Positions 20,745-30,601 of a stretch of 33,994 bases of DNA are shown one piece after another. The notes under the pieces were generated by a model. The model saw only the letters and a list, made by a program, of their open reading frames with translations, made no database searches and was not told the origin of the DNA. The position numbers and the translations under genes are program-made. The stretch's first letter is position 1. The number at the start of each line of letters is the position of its first letter. Origin of the DNA: Chara braunii (taxonomy: Eukaryota; Streptophyta; Charophyceae; Charales; Characeae); contig BFEA01000103.1 of assembly GCA_003427395.1 (NCBI GenBank), positions 352,760 through 386,753 on the forward strand, written 5' to 3'.

Positions 20745-21120
20745 TGCGGCTCCCTCATGCCCATGGGAGTCTCCCTTTACCTCTATTTCTCTCACGCAGT
20801 GGCCCCTCGTACTCCGATTTTCTCCCGGAGACCTATTTTTCACATGAAGTCCCTTTTGGCTCCATTTTCTTGAGGGAGGCTGATCCAAGATTTTTCGGAT
20901 TGCTCTCATGCCTCGTCCTTCATGTTTCTTTTCTTTTTCTTTTCTTTTTGGTCTCCCCGTTTGCTCCCACTAGTGTTTGCACTAGTGGTGCCAATATTCT
21001 TGGCCGTCAAGATCTCGATCTTGACGGTGCATTTTGCTTTAATTTTTAATTTTTTTTCTCATGCCGCTCCGCAGTCCCCCTTGAGACCTTCTCATGTCCC
21101 CGCCACTTGTCTCGTGCTAG
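20515..21120 (+). repeat. Long diverged repeat, copy 2
   Basis: Partner of 19074-19680. It includes the perfect dyad CCGTCAAGATC-TC-GATCTTGACGG at 21004-21027 (11-bp arms), which is imperfect in copy 1 near 19556. Confidence 0.8.
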
Positions 21121-21149
21121 TCTTTGGTACTTGTCCCGCCCGGTGGTCT

Positions 21150-21290
21150 CCGACACTTTGTCCCGTCGGCGGTCCCTGACACTTTGTTCCGTCGGTGGTC
21201 CCTGACACTTTGTCCCGCCGGTGGTCCCCGACACTTTGTCCCGTCAGTGGTCCTCGACACTTTGTCCCGTCGTTGGTGGTCCCCGATACT
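21150..21290 (+). repeat. 26-bp minisatellite, about five copies
   Basis: Units of GACACTTTGTCCCGTCGGTG followed by GTCCCT/GTCCCC, period 26, the last with a 3-bp insertion. Similar shorter units just upstream (TTGTCCCGCCCGGTGGTCTC) show the array has decayed edges. Confidence 0.92.
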
Positions 21291-21984
21291 TTCTCTAGTG
21301 CTCTCCGGTCGTTAAGGTCCCGTCTCGTATGGCCTTGGCACCCCGTTGTGACCCTTACTTTCTAGCGTCTCGCGGCCACCAGGGTCGTCCACCTTTCGGC
21401 TTCACTATTCTCTTACCATCTGCCGTGCCCTGCTTGCTCAGTTTCTGGCCCCTCGGGTCCTTACCATACCGAATTCGAATGGCCCTTCTGGCCCCATGCT
21501 ATGCCCCTATGCGCCCCTGTCTTGTCACTCACTTGCTCGCCATTGTCGGGTCCTTCACCCTGCGGTATTCAGCCCAGGGCATTATTCCTTTCTGCGATCC
21601 CGTCCTAGTCCTTTGTCTTTTCTCTCTTTCTTATCTCCTTTCTCTGGATTTCTCTGTTGTGCACACCTTGGCTATATACCGACTCTCAAGTGTCGGGACG
21701 TTATTCGGAATCCACAGGTCCCGACACCGGCCGTTGCTGCCCTGCTGGCCGCTGCTCGCCGCTCACCGCCAAGGGGGGGGGGGGGGGGGGGGGGGTGTAA
21801 ATAGCTGGCACAACACTTCGTCAACACGAGCAAGCCACACAAGAGGACCATACACACACTGTGGCCAGTGTGTTATGGCAGCAGCTACGCACGCGCATGG
21901 CCAACAGTTGTCCAGGTTCAAACTCTGGCAGCAACATGCATGTCGGATCTTGATATAACTAATCCGAGAGCGGAGCGGGGCGGG
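21291..21984. other. Leader segment, no gene recognised; G23 run
   Basis: An open plus frame (21329-21958) is Leu/Pro/Ser-rich without a domain. 21773-21795 is 23 consecutive G residues, able to form G-quadruplex and prone to length errors. A T-arm-like CCAGGTTCAAACTCTGG lies at about 21911-21927 but has no tRNA around it. Confidence 0.5.
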
Positions 21985-22118
21985 GCAGCGTGGGCACGTG
22001 GCGCGTGTATGTGCGTGTGCAGCGGCCTTGTAGCGCATGCGTGTGCGTGTGTGGCGGCCTTGGCCTTTGGCGCGTGCGTGTGCGTGTCCGTGTGTGGCGG
22101 CCTTGGCCTTGGCGCTTG
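21985..22118 (+). repeat. GC-rich GTGCGTGTG / GCGGCCTTGGC tandem repeat
   Basis: About three diverged units of roughly 35-45 bp, each with GCGTGTGCGTGTG followed by GCGGCCTTG. The open frames through it are Arg/Val/Cys or His/Thr repeats and not genes. Confidence 0.8.
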
Positions 22119-22292
22119 CTCGCAAGCGTAATAATCACTGTCTCGCCATGTATCACTTTTTTCCTGTTGCACCTTCCGTCAGTTTTTCCTGCTGTTTTTC
22201 GCTGGAAACGACCGAAAAACAGTAAAAAAAACAGTGTCAGCTTTTGCAGTATTTCCTGCTATGTGGTGTGGTGGGTGGGAGCGGGGAACGTT

Positions 22293-22307
22293 CCTGTTCT
22301 AATACCA
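22293..22307 (-). promoter_or_regulatory. Primer-binding site, tRNA-iMet type
   Basis: On the minus strand, one base inside the 5' LTR, the sequence is TGGTATTAGAACAGG. Plant initiator tRNA-Met primes at TGGTATCAGAGC. The copy here differs by C-to-T and G-to-A changes plus one missing base. Its position and strand agree with the direction of gag-pol. Confidence 0.82.
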
Positions 22308-22308
22308 G

Positions 22309-22599
22309 TGTGGCGAACCCACCAGCTGCAGTGCTCCGCCAGGGATAGAGATGGAGATGGGAGGATGAGAGTGGAGCAACATGGCACAACGCAGCTCCCA
22401 CGCGAGACTCCAACGCACGTACTCCAAACTGTGTAAATGTAGAATGAGAGAAAGTACAAGCTCTAGCTGGGGTATACCCCAGCGGACTGACTAGTATCGG
22501 CAGAGGTACTGGCCTGGACTGGACTACCCCGAATACAACACAGGCCTGTGAGAACAGGCCAAGGGGCTCGTCTCAAAGGCCAACCAGAGGTCCGCTACA
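22309..22599 (-). repeat. 5' LTR (right)
   Basis: 291 bp from TGTGGCGAACC to GGTCCGCTACA, homologous to 6081-6417. Read on the minus strand it is the 5' LTR, followed by the primer site. It shares the GGGGTATACCCC palindrome (about 22470). It lacks the ACTGG expansion of the other LTR. Confidence 0.9.
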
Positions 22600-22604
22600 C
22601 GTTG
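22600..22604 (+). repeat. Target-site duplication, right copy
   Basis: CGTTG, directly after the right LTR end CGCTACA and continuing into GGGTAGCTTAGG, the second half of the interrupted repeat unit. Confidence 0.88.
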
Positions 22605-22975
22605 GGTAGCTTAGGTTGTCTGATGGGTACCGGCTGATGAGGGCGAACTCTGGCGCGATTGGCATTGGGTAGCGCTGGAGGCTGGAATTCTTGTGGGGCC
22701 AAGGAATTTCAAGGTGATGATGGTGCTCGACCCCTGCTGAGACGAGGGCCTCTGGAGTTCCCTACGTGGACGGAGTTTGGGAGGACGGATGAGATTTGGA
22801 TGGAGGAAGTTGGTGGTGGATGCGATTGGCTCCGAGTATCTCGGCGGGTACCGGCCACTGGCCACTAACTCCACCTGGATCAGCTTGAGGTTCTTCCTTT
22901 CGATGATGGAGGCAGGATTGTTTTGCTTGTCTGTTCCAAGGGTTACGTGTTTTTCTAAATTTTACCCATCCTGTT
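22605..22975 (+). repeat. Tandem repeat unit 2, right half
   Basis: Homologous to about 5485-5860: GTCTGATGGGTACCGGCTGA, GGAATTTCA, CCCCTGCTGAGA, GGAGTATCTCGGCGGGTA-like and CACTAACTCCACCTGGATCA. Similarity ends near CCCATCC at 22973. This is the right flank of the retrotransposon insertion. Confidence 0.87.
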
Positions 22976-25483
22976 TTTTGCTGACATAGCATAGTCCTTT
23001 TCATTTTCATTACCATCAAAGGGCGTTCCCTGCTCAGTTAATCCCCTGGATTCCAGGGTAATCAATGCTGGCAGGGCGAGGTCCTCTCAAATTTTCTCAA
23101 AAGAGATCCTTGTTAAACAAAATTGAAACCACTTAACGTTGGACCTCTGAAAATGTCGGACCCCCTTGGATGAATCTGGATTGGGATTAGTCGATATACA
23201 TCGAAGGGGGTGTAGCATTTTCAGAACGCTGGACGGTTACGAGCTATAAACGTGACCTTTTTTTTAGGGCCAAATAAGTGGTTTTCGTTTTTGGGACAAA
23301 TGCTCCAGTCTATTCGTGGGGAGCAGCACATGCTGGGAACCGGGGCCAGCATCCCATATAGAGTTACACAAGTCATTTGAGATACCCGGGTCAGTACCCG
23401 GCTTAGGCTTATAATCAATCTGAGAACTGCTGAAGAAATTCAAGAAGGAGAGGTTGGAAAGCTATGAATGACTACTGATCTCTTTTGAATGCTCAGAGCC
23501 CCTAGACTCCCAAACAGAACTCTCTAAAACTGTCAAACACTGTCTTTTTCCCTGTCGAGCATTCACAAAATATAAAATCGGGGGGGAGCAGCGCGAAGCG
23601 CTACCGGCGCCGCTGGTAGCGGTGGGAGCCTACCGGCAGTGGTGGGAACGCTACGGTTGGCTGAACTGGTAGTGGTTGGCGTTGGCTTGCCTGTCCTGCG
23701 TGGAGTATGGGCGAGACCTTCAACGGGCGGGCACCTGCTAGGTCCACCATAGCCTGTGCTATGGAGTTGGCTGCTCCAGCTGCTTGAATGGGCGGACAGC
23801 CAACCTGGCAGGCCCCCTCTCCATGCACTCTATCTATAACACCCACATATGTACCTAAGCTTCAATGAACTTTCGCTTATCTCTCTATACCATCTCGACT
23901 GCCTCGACAGTATCGAGATTGCCCTATCCTTCTCAATCCTGATGTACCGGCCCCCGACTGCTGGCCGGATACACTAAGGGCGAGTACAAATTTACTATGG
24001 AAAAGCTTGGAAGGCGGGAGCGGCGCGATCCGATGCAGTGGGAGAGTGTGCGGCGGTGGTGGCAGCGCTTCGACATATCCAAGAGCCTCAACAAGCCTCG
24101 TTCGACACATCTACTGACAGTGGTGGGATCGCCACCAGCAGAACCAAGGACGCACAGCGCTATGTTTGCACATCCTGTGAGCGGCAAAGCGACAGATTCT
24201 ACAGGCGTGCAACTGTTTGGCCCACCACAACTTTTGCTATGGTGTTGGTCTATCCAGCTGCTTGAATGGGAGGATGGCCAACCCAGCAGTCATATATAAT
24301 CAAACTTACTCAACCCAAAGCAACCTATAGGACTGTCTCGGGCAGTAGGTAATCTAAGATTATGAAGGCGTCTGAAGTTTACTTCATCATCAAGTGCCAT
24401 GACGAGGCAGCTATCAAGCGTTACTTCTGAAGTATAATCAGTCCTTGTATTGGTTAGTCGTCATATATCACTTGGTCGTACTATTGGTCACTTCCATCCT
24501 ATAATTCCTTCGTCACTCCCGACCGTTTGGAGGGAGATATTAAGTTGGGCACTCGTTGCTGCACGTGTTTTTTTTTTGTTTTTTTTTTAAGGCAAGAGCA
24601 GATTCCACACTCATTTTCACTCTGAAAAAACTGCGGTTCAAACCTGCGTATACTCAGACAGCAGACTGCGTGTGCCTGACAAACTGGCTACAGCGCACAA
24701 TCCGTGTCGTCGAACCTAATTCCCGAGATGGTGCTCCAACAGGTACAACAACGAAGTTGTACCAATGTACCAACCAACGAACCAACCATACAAGGTAAGT
24801 GAACAAACCTCCCAGAGCAGATGATACCTGATCACCGAAGCTCTGCTAAAATTTATAGGGTTACCAAGTCACAAATATTGGCGGCGGTTTTTTAGTGCTT
24901 CCCTCTGGAGTTTAGCGGATTCATCTAGCCGACTTGGTAGGTCGGATTTAATTTGGGATGTTTTGTTTTGGCTAGATTCAATTTCCTTGCTATGATCGAG
25001 ATCGCTTTGATAACTTCAAGGCTTCCTGTGCAGATTACCTGACTACAGACTCTGTGTTTCTTCAGCTCTTCCATTAGCTGATTGGATTCTCGGAGTTGGG
25101 TACCTGGCCATTTGTGTAGGCCAGATTGAAAGGAAGAATGGTATGATTATAATATCTAGCCATATCCCAGTGTCACTTTAATGTCTGTAGTGCTTTGAAT
25201 TTAGAAGCACGTCAAAAAATATGGGAATATCTGTTGTAATTTCAAAGCTGGCCCCTAAGTAGTCGAGTTTGTCGGTTTGCACACATCTAGCTACAACTCC
25301 AGGGTTGAGTCATAAAAATTGTCGCCAATTTTCTGATGCAATTTCATAGGTGAGATCAGTTGTTTATAGCTTATAGTTTGCTTCTTGTAGTATGGTTCAT
25401 AGTCTTGGCAAAACAAAGTAGATACACGTAATTTGGTATCCTTGCACTGCCTCGAGTAGACATTCAGAGCAAAGTTCATGGAA
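22976..25483. other. Intergenic, no gene recognised; short repeats
   Basis: Contains copy B of the dispersed repeat (23303-23356) and a separate 55-bp direct repeat (23757-23811 and 24234-24288, TGCTATGG.GTTGG...CCAGCTGCTTGAATGGG). It also has a GC-rich section at 23580-23830. The open frames show no domain. If a tRNA-Asp-primed element once lay here, its coding part is gone. Confidence 0.45.
23303..23356 (+). repeat. Dispersed repeat, copy B
   Basis: Partner of 772-824. See that entry. Confidence 0.6.
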
Positions 25484-25501
25484 CTCCTAGCAACGGCGCC
25501 A
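25484..25501 (-). promoter_or_regulatory. Primer-binding site, tRNA-Asp type, of an LTR element remnant
   Basis: The minus strand reads TGGCGCCGTTGCTAGGAG. Its first 12 bases are exactly complementary to the 3' end of plant tRNA-Asp including CCA. This is the primer site used by Athila/Ogre-like gypsy elements. Three bases before it the sequence ends in TGATCA, a possible LTR end (25505-25510), so an LTR should extend to the right of 25505. Its far end is not identifiable. Left of the site the minus strand is open (25291-25479, MNFALNVYSRQCKDTKLRVS) but has no gag motif. Confidence 0.65.
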
Positions 25502-25504
25502 TCT

Positions 25505-26079
25505 TGATCAGTGAGAGTGTATCAAGGGGCGGTGGGAACGCTACTGGCTAGGTGGTAAGAGAGACCCGGTAGAGAGCAAACTTGAGTTGCACCCATTGGG
25601 ATCACTATACAACGAAGATCCAAGGGTGCGTGGTGGGAAACCCGTCATGGCAGCTCAGGCTTTTTACAGTATTTTTGGATGGTAAGAATATGAGGGAAGC
25701 TCTGAAAAAGTTGAGGGGTCAGTGTGAGTGAGTGTATTTAGCTGTTGCTCGACTGTTCCCCACCTCCTGGAACAGAGGTGGTCTTGTGGAGTGCATCTCG
25801 GATTGGAGTCTTGATAATGGTTTGCCAAATGCTTCAGTCTCACTTTCTACTGTTTGTGGTTTAGGGCAAGTTGTAGCATTGTTGTCAGTGATAATTTTTG
25901 GAAGATGCCTGTAGAATGAGTTAGGAAAGGGGACGCTGGACCCGGTTTCCAGCACAAGCCGAAGCTGAGTAATGGCCTCAGTTCTTCCGGGTTGTTTGTG
26001 ACTCTTGTGAGGTATTCCCGGCCTCCTCTCTATTTGCAATGAAACGATCAATTTCTTCCAAATATATATATATATATAT
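25505..26079 (-). other. Possible LTR remnant and unassigned sequence
   Basis: Starts TGATCAGTGAGAG next to the tRNA-Asp primer site and may be the 5' LTR of that remnant. I cannot find a second LTR copy, so the limit is unknown. No gene. It ends at an (AT)n tract at 26062-26079. Confidence 0.35.
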
Positions 26080-26360
26080 GGAAGCAATACTGCAAAAAAA
26101 GAAGATTGTTTGCCATGTTGTATCATAAAAACTAAAAAGAAACACACATAACATATTTGCAAGAACAGCAATCTTAGGTGTTATAGAAAAGAAAGCTGTG
26201 ACAAAAGTAGGAGAACCCTCGTATACATCAGGTGCCCGCATATGAAAAAATAAAATTCCCATGAAATACCACTCAATTGAGTCCCCAAAAAAGTCATTTC
26301 ATAACCAGTCAAAATTTTGGCTAATTCTTCAAAATTGGTCACTCCTGTAAATATACAGGG
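26080..26360 (-). pseudogene. nad2: Nuclear mitochondrial DNA fragment: nad2 piece
   Basis: The minus strand encodes part of NADH dehydrogenase subunit 2 of complex [20 protein letters not shown], then in a shifted frame [55 protein letters not shown]. Compared with plant mitochondrial nad2, the region between MGILF and HM.APDVYEG is shortened by about 14 residues and a one-base frameshift lies near 26265. The fragment ends abruptly in an (AT)n tract. It is a NUMT, not a gene. Confidence 0.9.
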
Positions 26361-26924
26361 TAACCGGCGTTTGGGACGGGCCGAACGCCCGAACGTACGG
26401 GACCCCTTGGGGAAAAAAAAAAATAAAAATCAAAATAATCTGAAGAAAACATATCATACGAAGAAAAATAAACGAAACGACATTTTCCTGAGCATTACAT
26501 CCAAGTTCCTTACCAGATTTGAAATAAAAATAAAATACGGAAACTAAAACTAATTAAAAAAAAAAAAAAACTAAAATTACCGAGTGAGCGAGCACGTTTT
26601 CGACACCGCCATCTTTGGCAATTTTTCAATTTTTTTTGGAATATCCAGATGCCCTGAAAATTCACAGATGTGTACTTTACATAATACAAAACGAATTAAA
26701 AAAGTTTCAAAAAACAAAAAAAAAGTTTAGGCCCCACAATAAAGTGAAAACAAAAAGTAAAAAGTGAAAGAAAAAAAAAATAGTGAGTGGGCGAGCATGT
26801 TTTGACACTGCCATCTTTGGCGATTTTTAATTTTTGTTTGGCTTTGCAAAATGACTTCAAAATTTATAGGCATGTACTTCACATCATAGAGAACTTACAG
26901 AAAAACAATCAGAAGAAAGAGCAA
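26361..26924. repeat. AT-rich stretch with a duplicated 120-bp segment
   Basis: 26580-26700 and 26780-26895 share GAGTG.GCGAGCA.GTTTT.GACAC, TGCCATCTTTGGC.ATTTTT and G.TGTACTT.ACAT.AT, offset about 200 bp. Poly(A)-rich sequence separates them. The duplication lies between the mitochondrial and plastid fragments. Its origin is unknown. Confidence 0.7.
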
Positions 26925-27210
<286 letters not shown>

Positions 27211-27598
27211 TCCTGAAATTCACAATAAAAATAAGATACAAAAATAAAAACTATACTATATAAAGAAGGTATATAGCTACATATAATATCTCAAGTCAAA
27301 TATACATATCATTATAATATATACTATACTAACAATGAATAAATTCTATATACCGGGCAGTTCCGTTTGTGACGATATATATGGGGTTGTACGGTTTTTC
27401 GAACCTTAAACCCCCTTTTTGTTTTCCAAATCGCATATTTTTTGGTATTAAGAAAAATAAGAATCGAAAACTGTGGAAAAAAAAAAACAAGACAAAAACA
27501 CAAAAAGAACTTCAAAGAAGATTTGTTTTCCTTCTTTTTTTTGGTTGTGTGTGTGTGTGTGTGTGCAGGGGAGGGGGGAGGCGGGCAACCCCCCTCCC

Positions 27599-27654
<56 letters not shown>

Positions 27655-29244
27655 GAAAAAAAAAAGCGAAAAAAAAAGTGCACGAGTATGTGTGTGTGTG
27701 TGTGTGTGTGCGTCGAAAAACATTATCCATGGCGTACTCGCCACACACCCCACCTATCACAGTGGTACACCGCAGTCCGGGCATAACCCATCTAACGCTA
27801 CTCATTGCCACCCTACTCCCATGCAATCACCATTATTTGACATGCGTGATTAACCACGACCAGCGCTCATGTATCCCCATGCTATTCATTCGTGAAAACC
27901 AGGGAAGAGATAGAAGCAGAGCCATAGCAGGGAACAAGGATGACACAGGATGACTGCACTAATCGAAGTGGGATGCAACGTGGGAAGCAAGATTGCCTTC
28001 TCCTGTTTCTAAAGTCCACAGATGGGACCTGAGAGGAGTTCATGCAAGTAGCAAGCTGACAGTCAATCCTCCTGAAAAACAGGGAGAAATCAATGCCGTT
28101 CAGGGATCCTTCGGCCAAATGAAAGGATGTGTTGCGTGCGTAAATGACGTGCATTCCTGACTTGGTGGGGGAACAGGAACCGGACCGACCCTCGCCAGAA
28201 TGGATATGGAGCCAGGCTCAGAACAAAAACAAGAAAATGAAACCAAAGGGAGCAAACATTGTTCAGATATCAAGTCAAGTGGCCTGTAACAGGAGGGCCC
28301 AAAACATTGCACCTCTCAACGGCAGCAACCGTCCTGAGAAAGGTGATCCACCTTCATCATCGCCAAAGAATATAGTGGCTTGACGGGGGCGGAACAGGCG
28401 GGAACAGGCTACAGAGCCCGGATGGATCTCGGCCCTTCGATACAAGCTGACCACATCCATAGTACTGGTTATGGGAGGCCTACTTGACAAAGATATGCGT
28501 AATATGAGGACAGAATGAACTCAGCCGTTAATTCAAGGGGGGGTCTATGAACTTAGTCTCTAATTCAAGGGGGACAAACAGAAATAGTGACTAAATGCTT
28601 TTAAAAAGAGAATGCATCAGTGATCACACAGATATGCATGCTAGCTCGGGCTTTTTTTATGTACACTTTTAGCCCCTTCCCTTCTGGTCTGCTTTATGCA
28701 AATTCAACCCAGGCAAGGAGTTTGGTTCGGAAGTACATCCGTTGAACAGACATCGCACGTGAAGAAAAAAAATTGCAATAGCTCCTATGCTTTTCAAGTC
28801 CAGTTTGGAGACAAACTGTACTGTGAGAGCAGGGCCCAGGGCCCAACTTTCCTTCATTGTTTCCGTATCTGAAGTCGGTTATGAAAGTTAGGGCATACTC
28901 ACACTGGGACCTTTTGCTCTGAGCTGTGGATGCAATTGCAGTCAGATTCATCTGGGTCTAGCCGTAAATGCAGTCAGATACGTTTAGCAAAGTCCTTGTG
29001 TGGTGAGCATGCCCTTACTCCTGGGATAACTTGACTGTGGCAGCAAGATGGTTATGGCAACATTGCTTTCCTGTTCTTCGATACGCATTGTATTCGAGTT
29101 TTTCAAGAGAGAGCAAGATGGTTATTATGGCTATCAAGATGCAAAAGAGAGTTCACCAAGTGAGAGGAGAGTTGAAGACCTCCCACAGGGAATGCAAGCT
29201 GGGATGGGACAGCGATGCAACGGATTAGAATCAGTAGTTTTGCC
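27211..29244. other. Intergenic, no gene recognised; microsatellites
   Basis: AT-rich to 27540, then (TG)n at about 27546-27565, (AATC)n at 27602-27653 and (TG)n at 27689-27710. From 27720 to 29244 the base composition is normal and I recognise no coding domain. A short duplication of AATTCAAGGGGG occurs near 28531 and 28562. Confidence 0.5.
27602..27653 (+). repeat. (AATC)n microsatellite, 13 units
   Basis: 52 bp of CAAT repeats. All three plus frames read Ser-Ile-Asn-Gln, so the long open frames here are artefacts of the repeat. (TG)n tracts lie on both sides. Confidence 0.97.
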
Positions 29245-29427
29245 CTACCATCTTCCCCCGAACATAAAGCATACACGTTGTATTCGAATATTCCGGCTGT
29301 TCAAACAGAGCGCGCACGCGTTGTATTGGAATATTCCGGCTGTTCGAATAGAACACAAATTCGAACAGAAAGCGATCTTTGTATTCCTGTACAACGCATA
29401 TGCGTTATGTTCGGGGGAAGACGGTAG
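29245..29427. mobile_element. Foldback/MITE-like element, copy 2
   Basis: 183 bp. The left end is CTACCATCTTCCCCCGAACA, and the right end is the reverse complement of CTACCGTCTTCCCCCGAACA. The arms match over 29 bp with two mismatches and partly further. The right arm is identical to foldback copy 1 for the outer 27 bp. The middle contains two direct copies of CGTTGTATT.GAATATTCCG (29277 and 29320) and an inverted TTCGAACAGAAAG. No coding content or flanking target duplication. Confidence 0.85.
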
Positions 29428-30107
29428 CGATAAAGCATTGTTAAGATGGCGATCCTTAAGGAGATGAACCAGTGGCTTGCAAGATTCGGCAGTTTGTGCA
29501 TGGCTGAAAACTTGCGAAAAGCCAGCAGCGGAAAGCTATCATGCATGGGAGTACGACGGGGAACACCTCTAAGTTGGAATTGGGGCTTGCAGCAATAGCA
29601 GCGGGGCCTGCAGCAATAGCAGCTGCCTCCTCCTCAGATGACAGCTAGTGTTGGCAGGGCCAGCACATCTGGTATCGGGAGCATAGGACCTGTCCCTCCA
29701 GCTGCGAAGCACCATTGAGGGAGTGTTTTCTTCATCGCAACTCCTTTCATTCAGGAGACACACCCTTCACAGATAACTTAGACAAGAAAAAAAAAAACAG
29801 CCTGGGTGCTCAAAGCAGCAGAGGGGCTTCGTCATCCACAATCTGCTGAGACTCCGCCTCCTCCTAAGGAGAACACAGAGATGAGGAGCCTAATCTTGCA
29901 ATAAATAGTGACATGATCACCAATATAAGAGGCTCAAGGAAGTAAACAAAACGTTTTTCAAAAAAGGTGAACAAAACGTTTTTCAAAAAAGGTGAAAAAA
30001 ACAGTCAGCATAAAAAAAAAGACAAGAAGTTATGCAATCAGATGAGTTGATACGCACAATCAAGTTCAGAGTACTCTTGATTATCCTCCCTGGTGAATCA
30101 GGGTATA
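29428..30107. other. Intergenic, no gene; 25-bp tandem pair
   Basis: 29945-29994 is an exact two-copy tandem repeat of AACAAAACGTTTTTCAAAAA plus AGGTG (period 25). Nothing else is recognisable. Confidence 0.6.
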
Positions 30108-30189
30108 CTACCTTCTTCACCGGAATACAATGTACGGTCCTTGTTGTTGTATTTAATGACCGTACGTTGTATTCGGGTGAAGAAGGTAG
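30108..30189. mobile_element. Foldback/MITE-like element, copy 3 (near-perfect palindrome)
   Basis: 82 bp with 32-bp arms, left CTACCTTCTTCACCGGAATA, right its reverse complement with two mismatches, and an 18-bp loop. The ends follow the same CTACC.TCTTC.CC..GAA.A.AA pattern as copies 1 and 2, and the arm's GAATACAACG matches the internal repeat of copy 2. It is the shortest family member and would fold into a nearly complete hairpin. Confidence 0.82.
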
Positions 30190-30295
30190 AGGCCCAGTAG
30201 GGCGTGATCACGGATCAGAAGCTTCACTTTTTTTGTCCTCCGCATGGAGACAGAAAAACATTGTGAACACCAAAACTTTTGGTACCTTACCTTAT

Positions 30296-30427
30296 CTATC
30301 TCTCTTCTTGTTTCACAAGCATTGGCTGTACATTGTCTGAATTAGCGTTTAAAACGGCACACTATCTCTCTTCTTGTTTCACAAGCATTGGCTGTACATT
30401 GTCTGAATTAGCGTTTAAAACGGCACA
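30296..30427 (+). repeat. Exact 66-bp tandem duplication
   Basis: 30296-30361 and 30362-30427 are identical (CTATCTCTCTTCTTGTTTCA ... AACGGCACA). Perfect identity means a recent duplication or an assembly artefact. Confidence 0.95.
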
Positions 30428-30601
30428 GGTTGTCCATAAATATTAAATAATGGATTCTACACAATTTCTACTTTCTTTTTTTTTTGCCCGTTCCCTTGGC
30501 TGTCTTTTCAAAGGATGGATCGATTGGGGGACAGTTGGAATCTCGTTATTCCATTCATGCGCGTCACTAATTCGCTGACAGGCATAATGGGTTCTAGTTG
30601 T

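Larger units (their letters stand above)
6081..22599 (-). mobile_element. Degenerate Ty3/gypsy chromovirus LTR retrotransposon, 16.5 kb
   Basis: The boundaries come from two homologous LTRs that begin TGTGGCG and end GGTCCGCTACA on the plus strand, a 5-bp CGTTG duplication, and an uninterrupted copy of the target at 5196-5873. The minus orientation is shown by the tRNA-iMet-like primer site just inside the right LTR and by the gag-protease-RT-RNaseH-integrase-chromodomain order running right to left. The LTRs differ at about 17 of the first 185 aligned positions by eye, plus indels, and every coding domain has stops or frameshifts, so the insertion is old and dead. The leader of about 8.5 kb between primer site and gag is far longer than usual for this family. 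It may contain later insertions. Confidence 0.9.

Noticed and set aside
21880-21930. CCAGGTTCAAACTCTGG looks like a tRNA T-arm.
   Set aside because: There is no acceptor stem, D-arm or anticodon arm at the right spacing.
26370-26410. A GC-rich GGCCGAACGCCCGAACGTACGGG next to nad2 that might be part of a mitochondrial group II intron.
   Set aside because: I could not fit a domain V hairpin to it.
27442-27853. Overlapping plus frames with repeated Ser-Ile-Asn-Gln.
   Set aside because: They are produced by the (AATC)n and (TG)n microsatellites in every frame.
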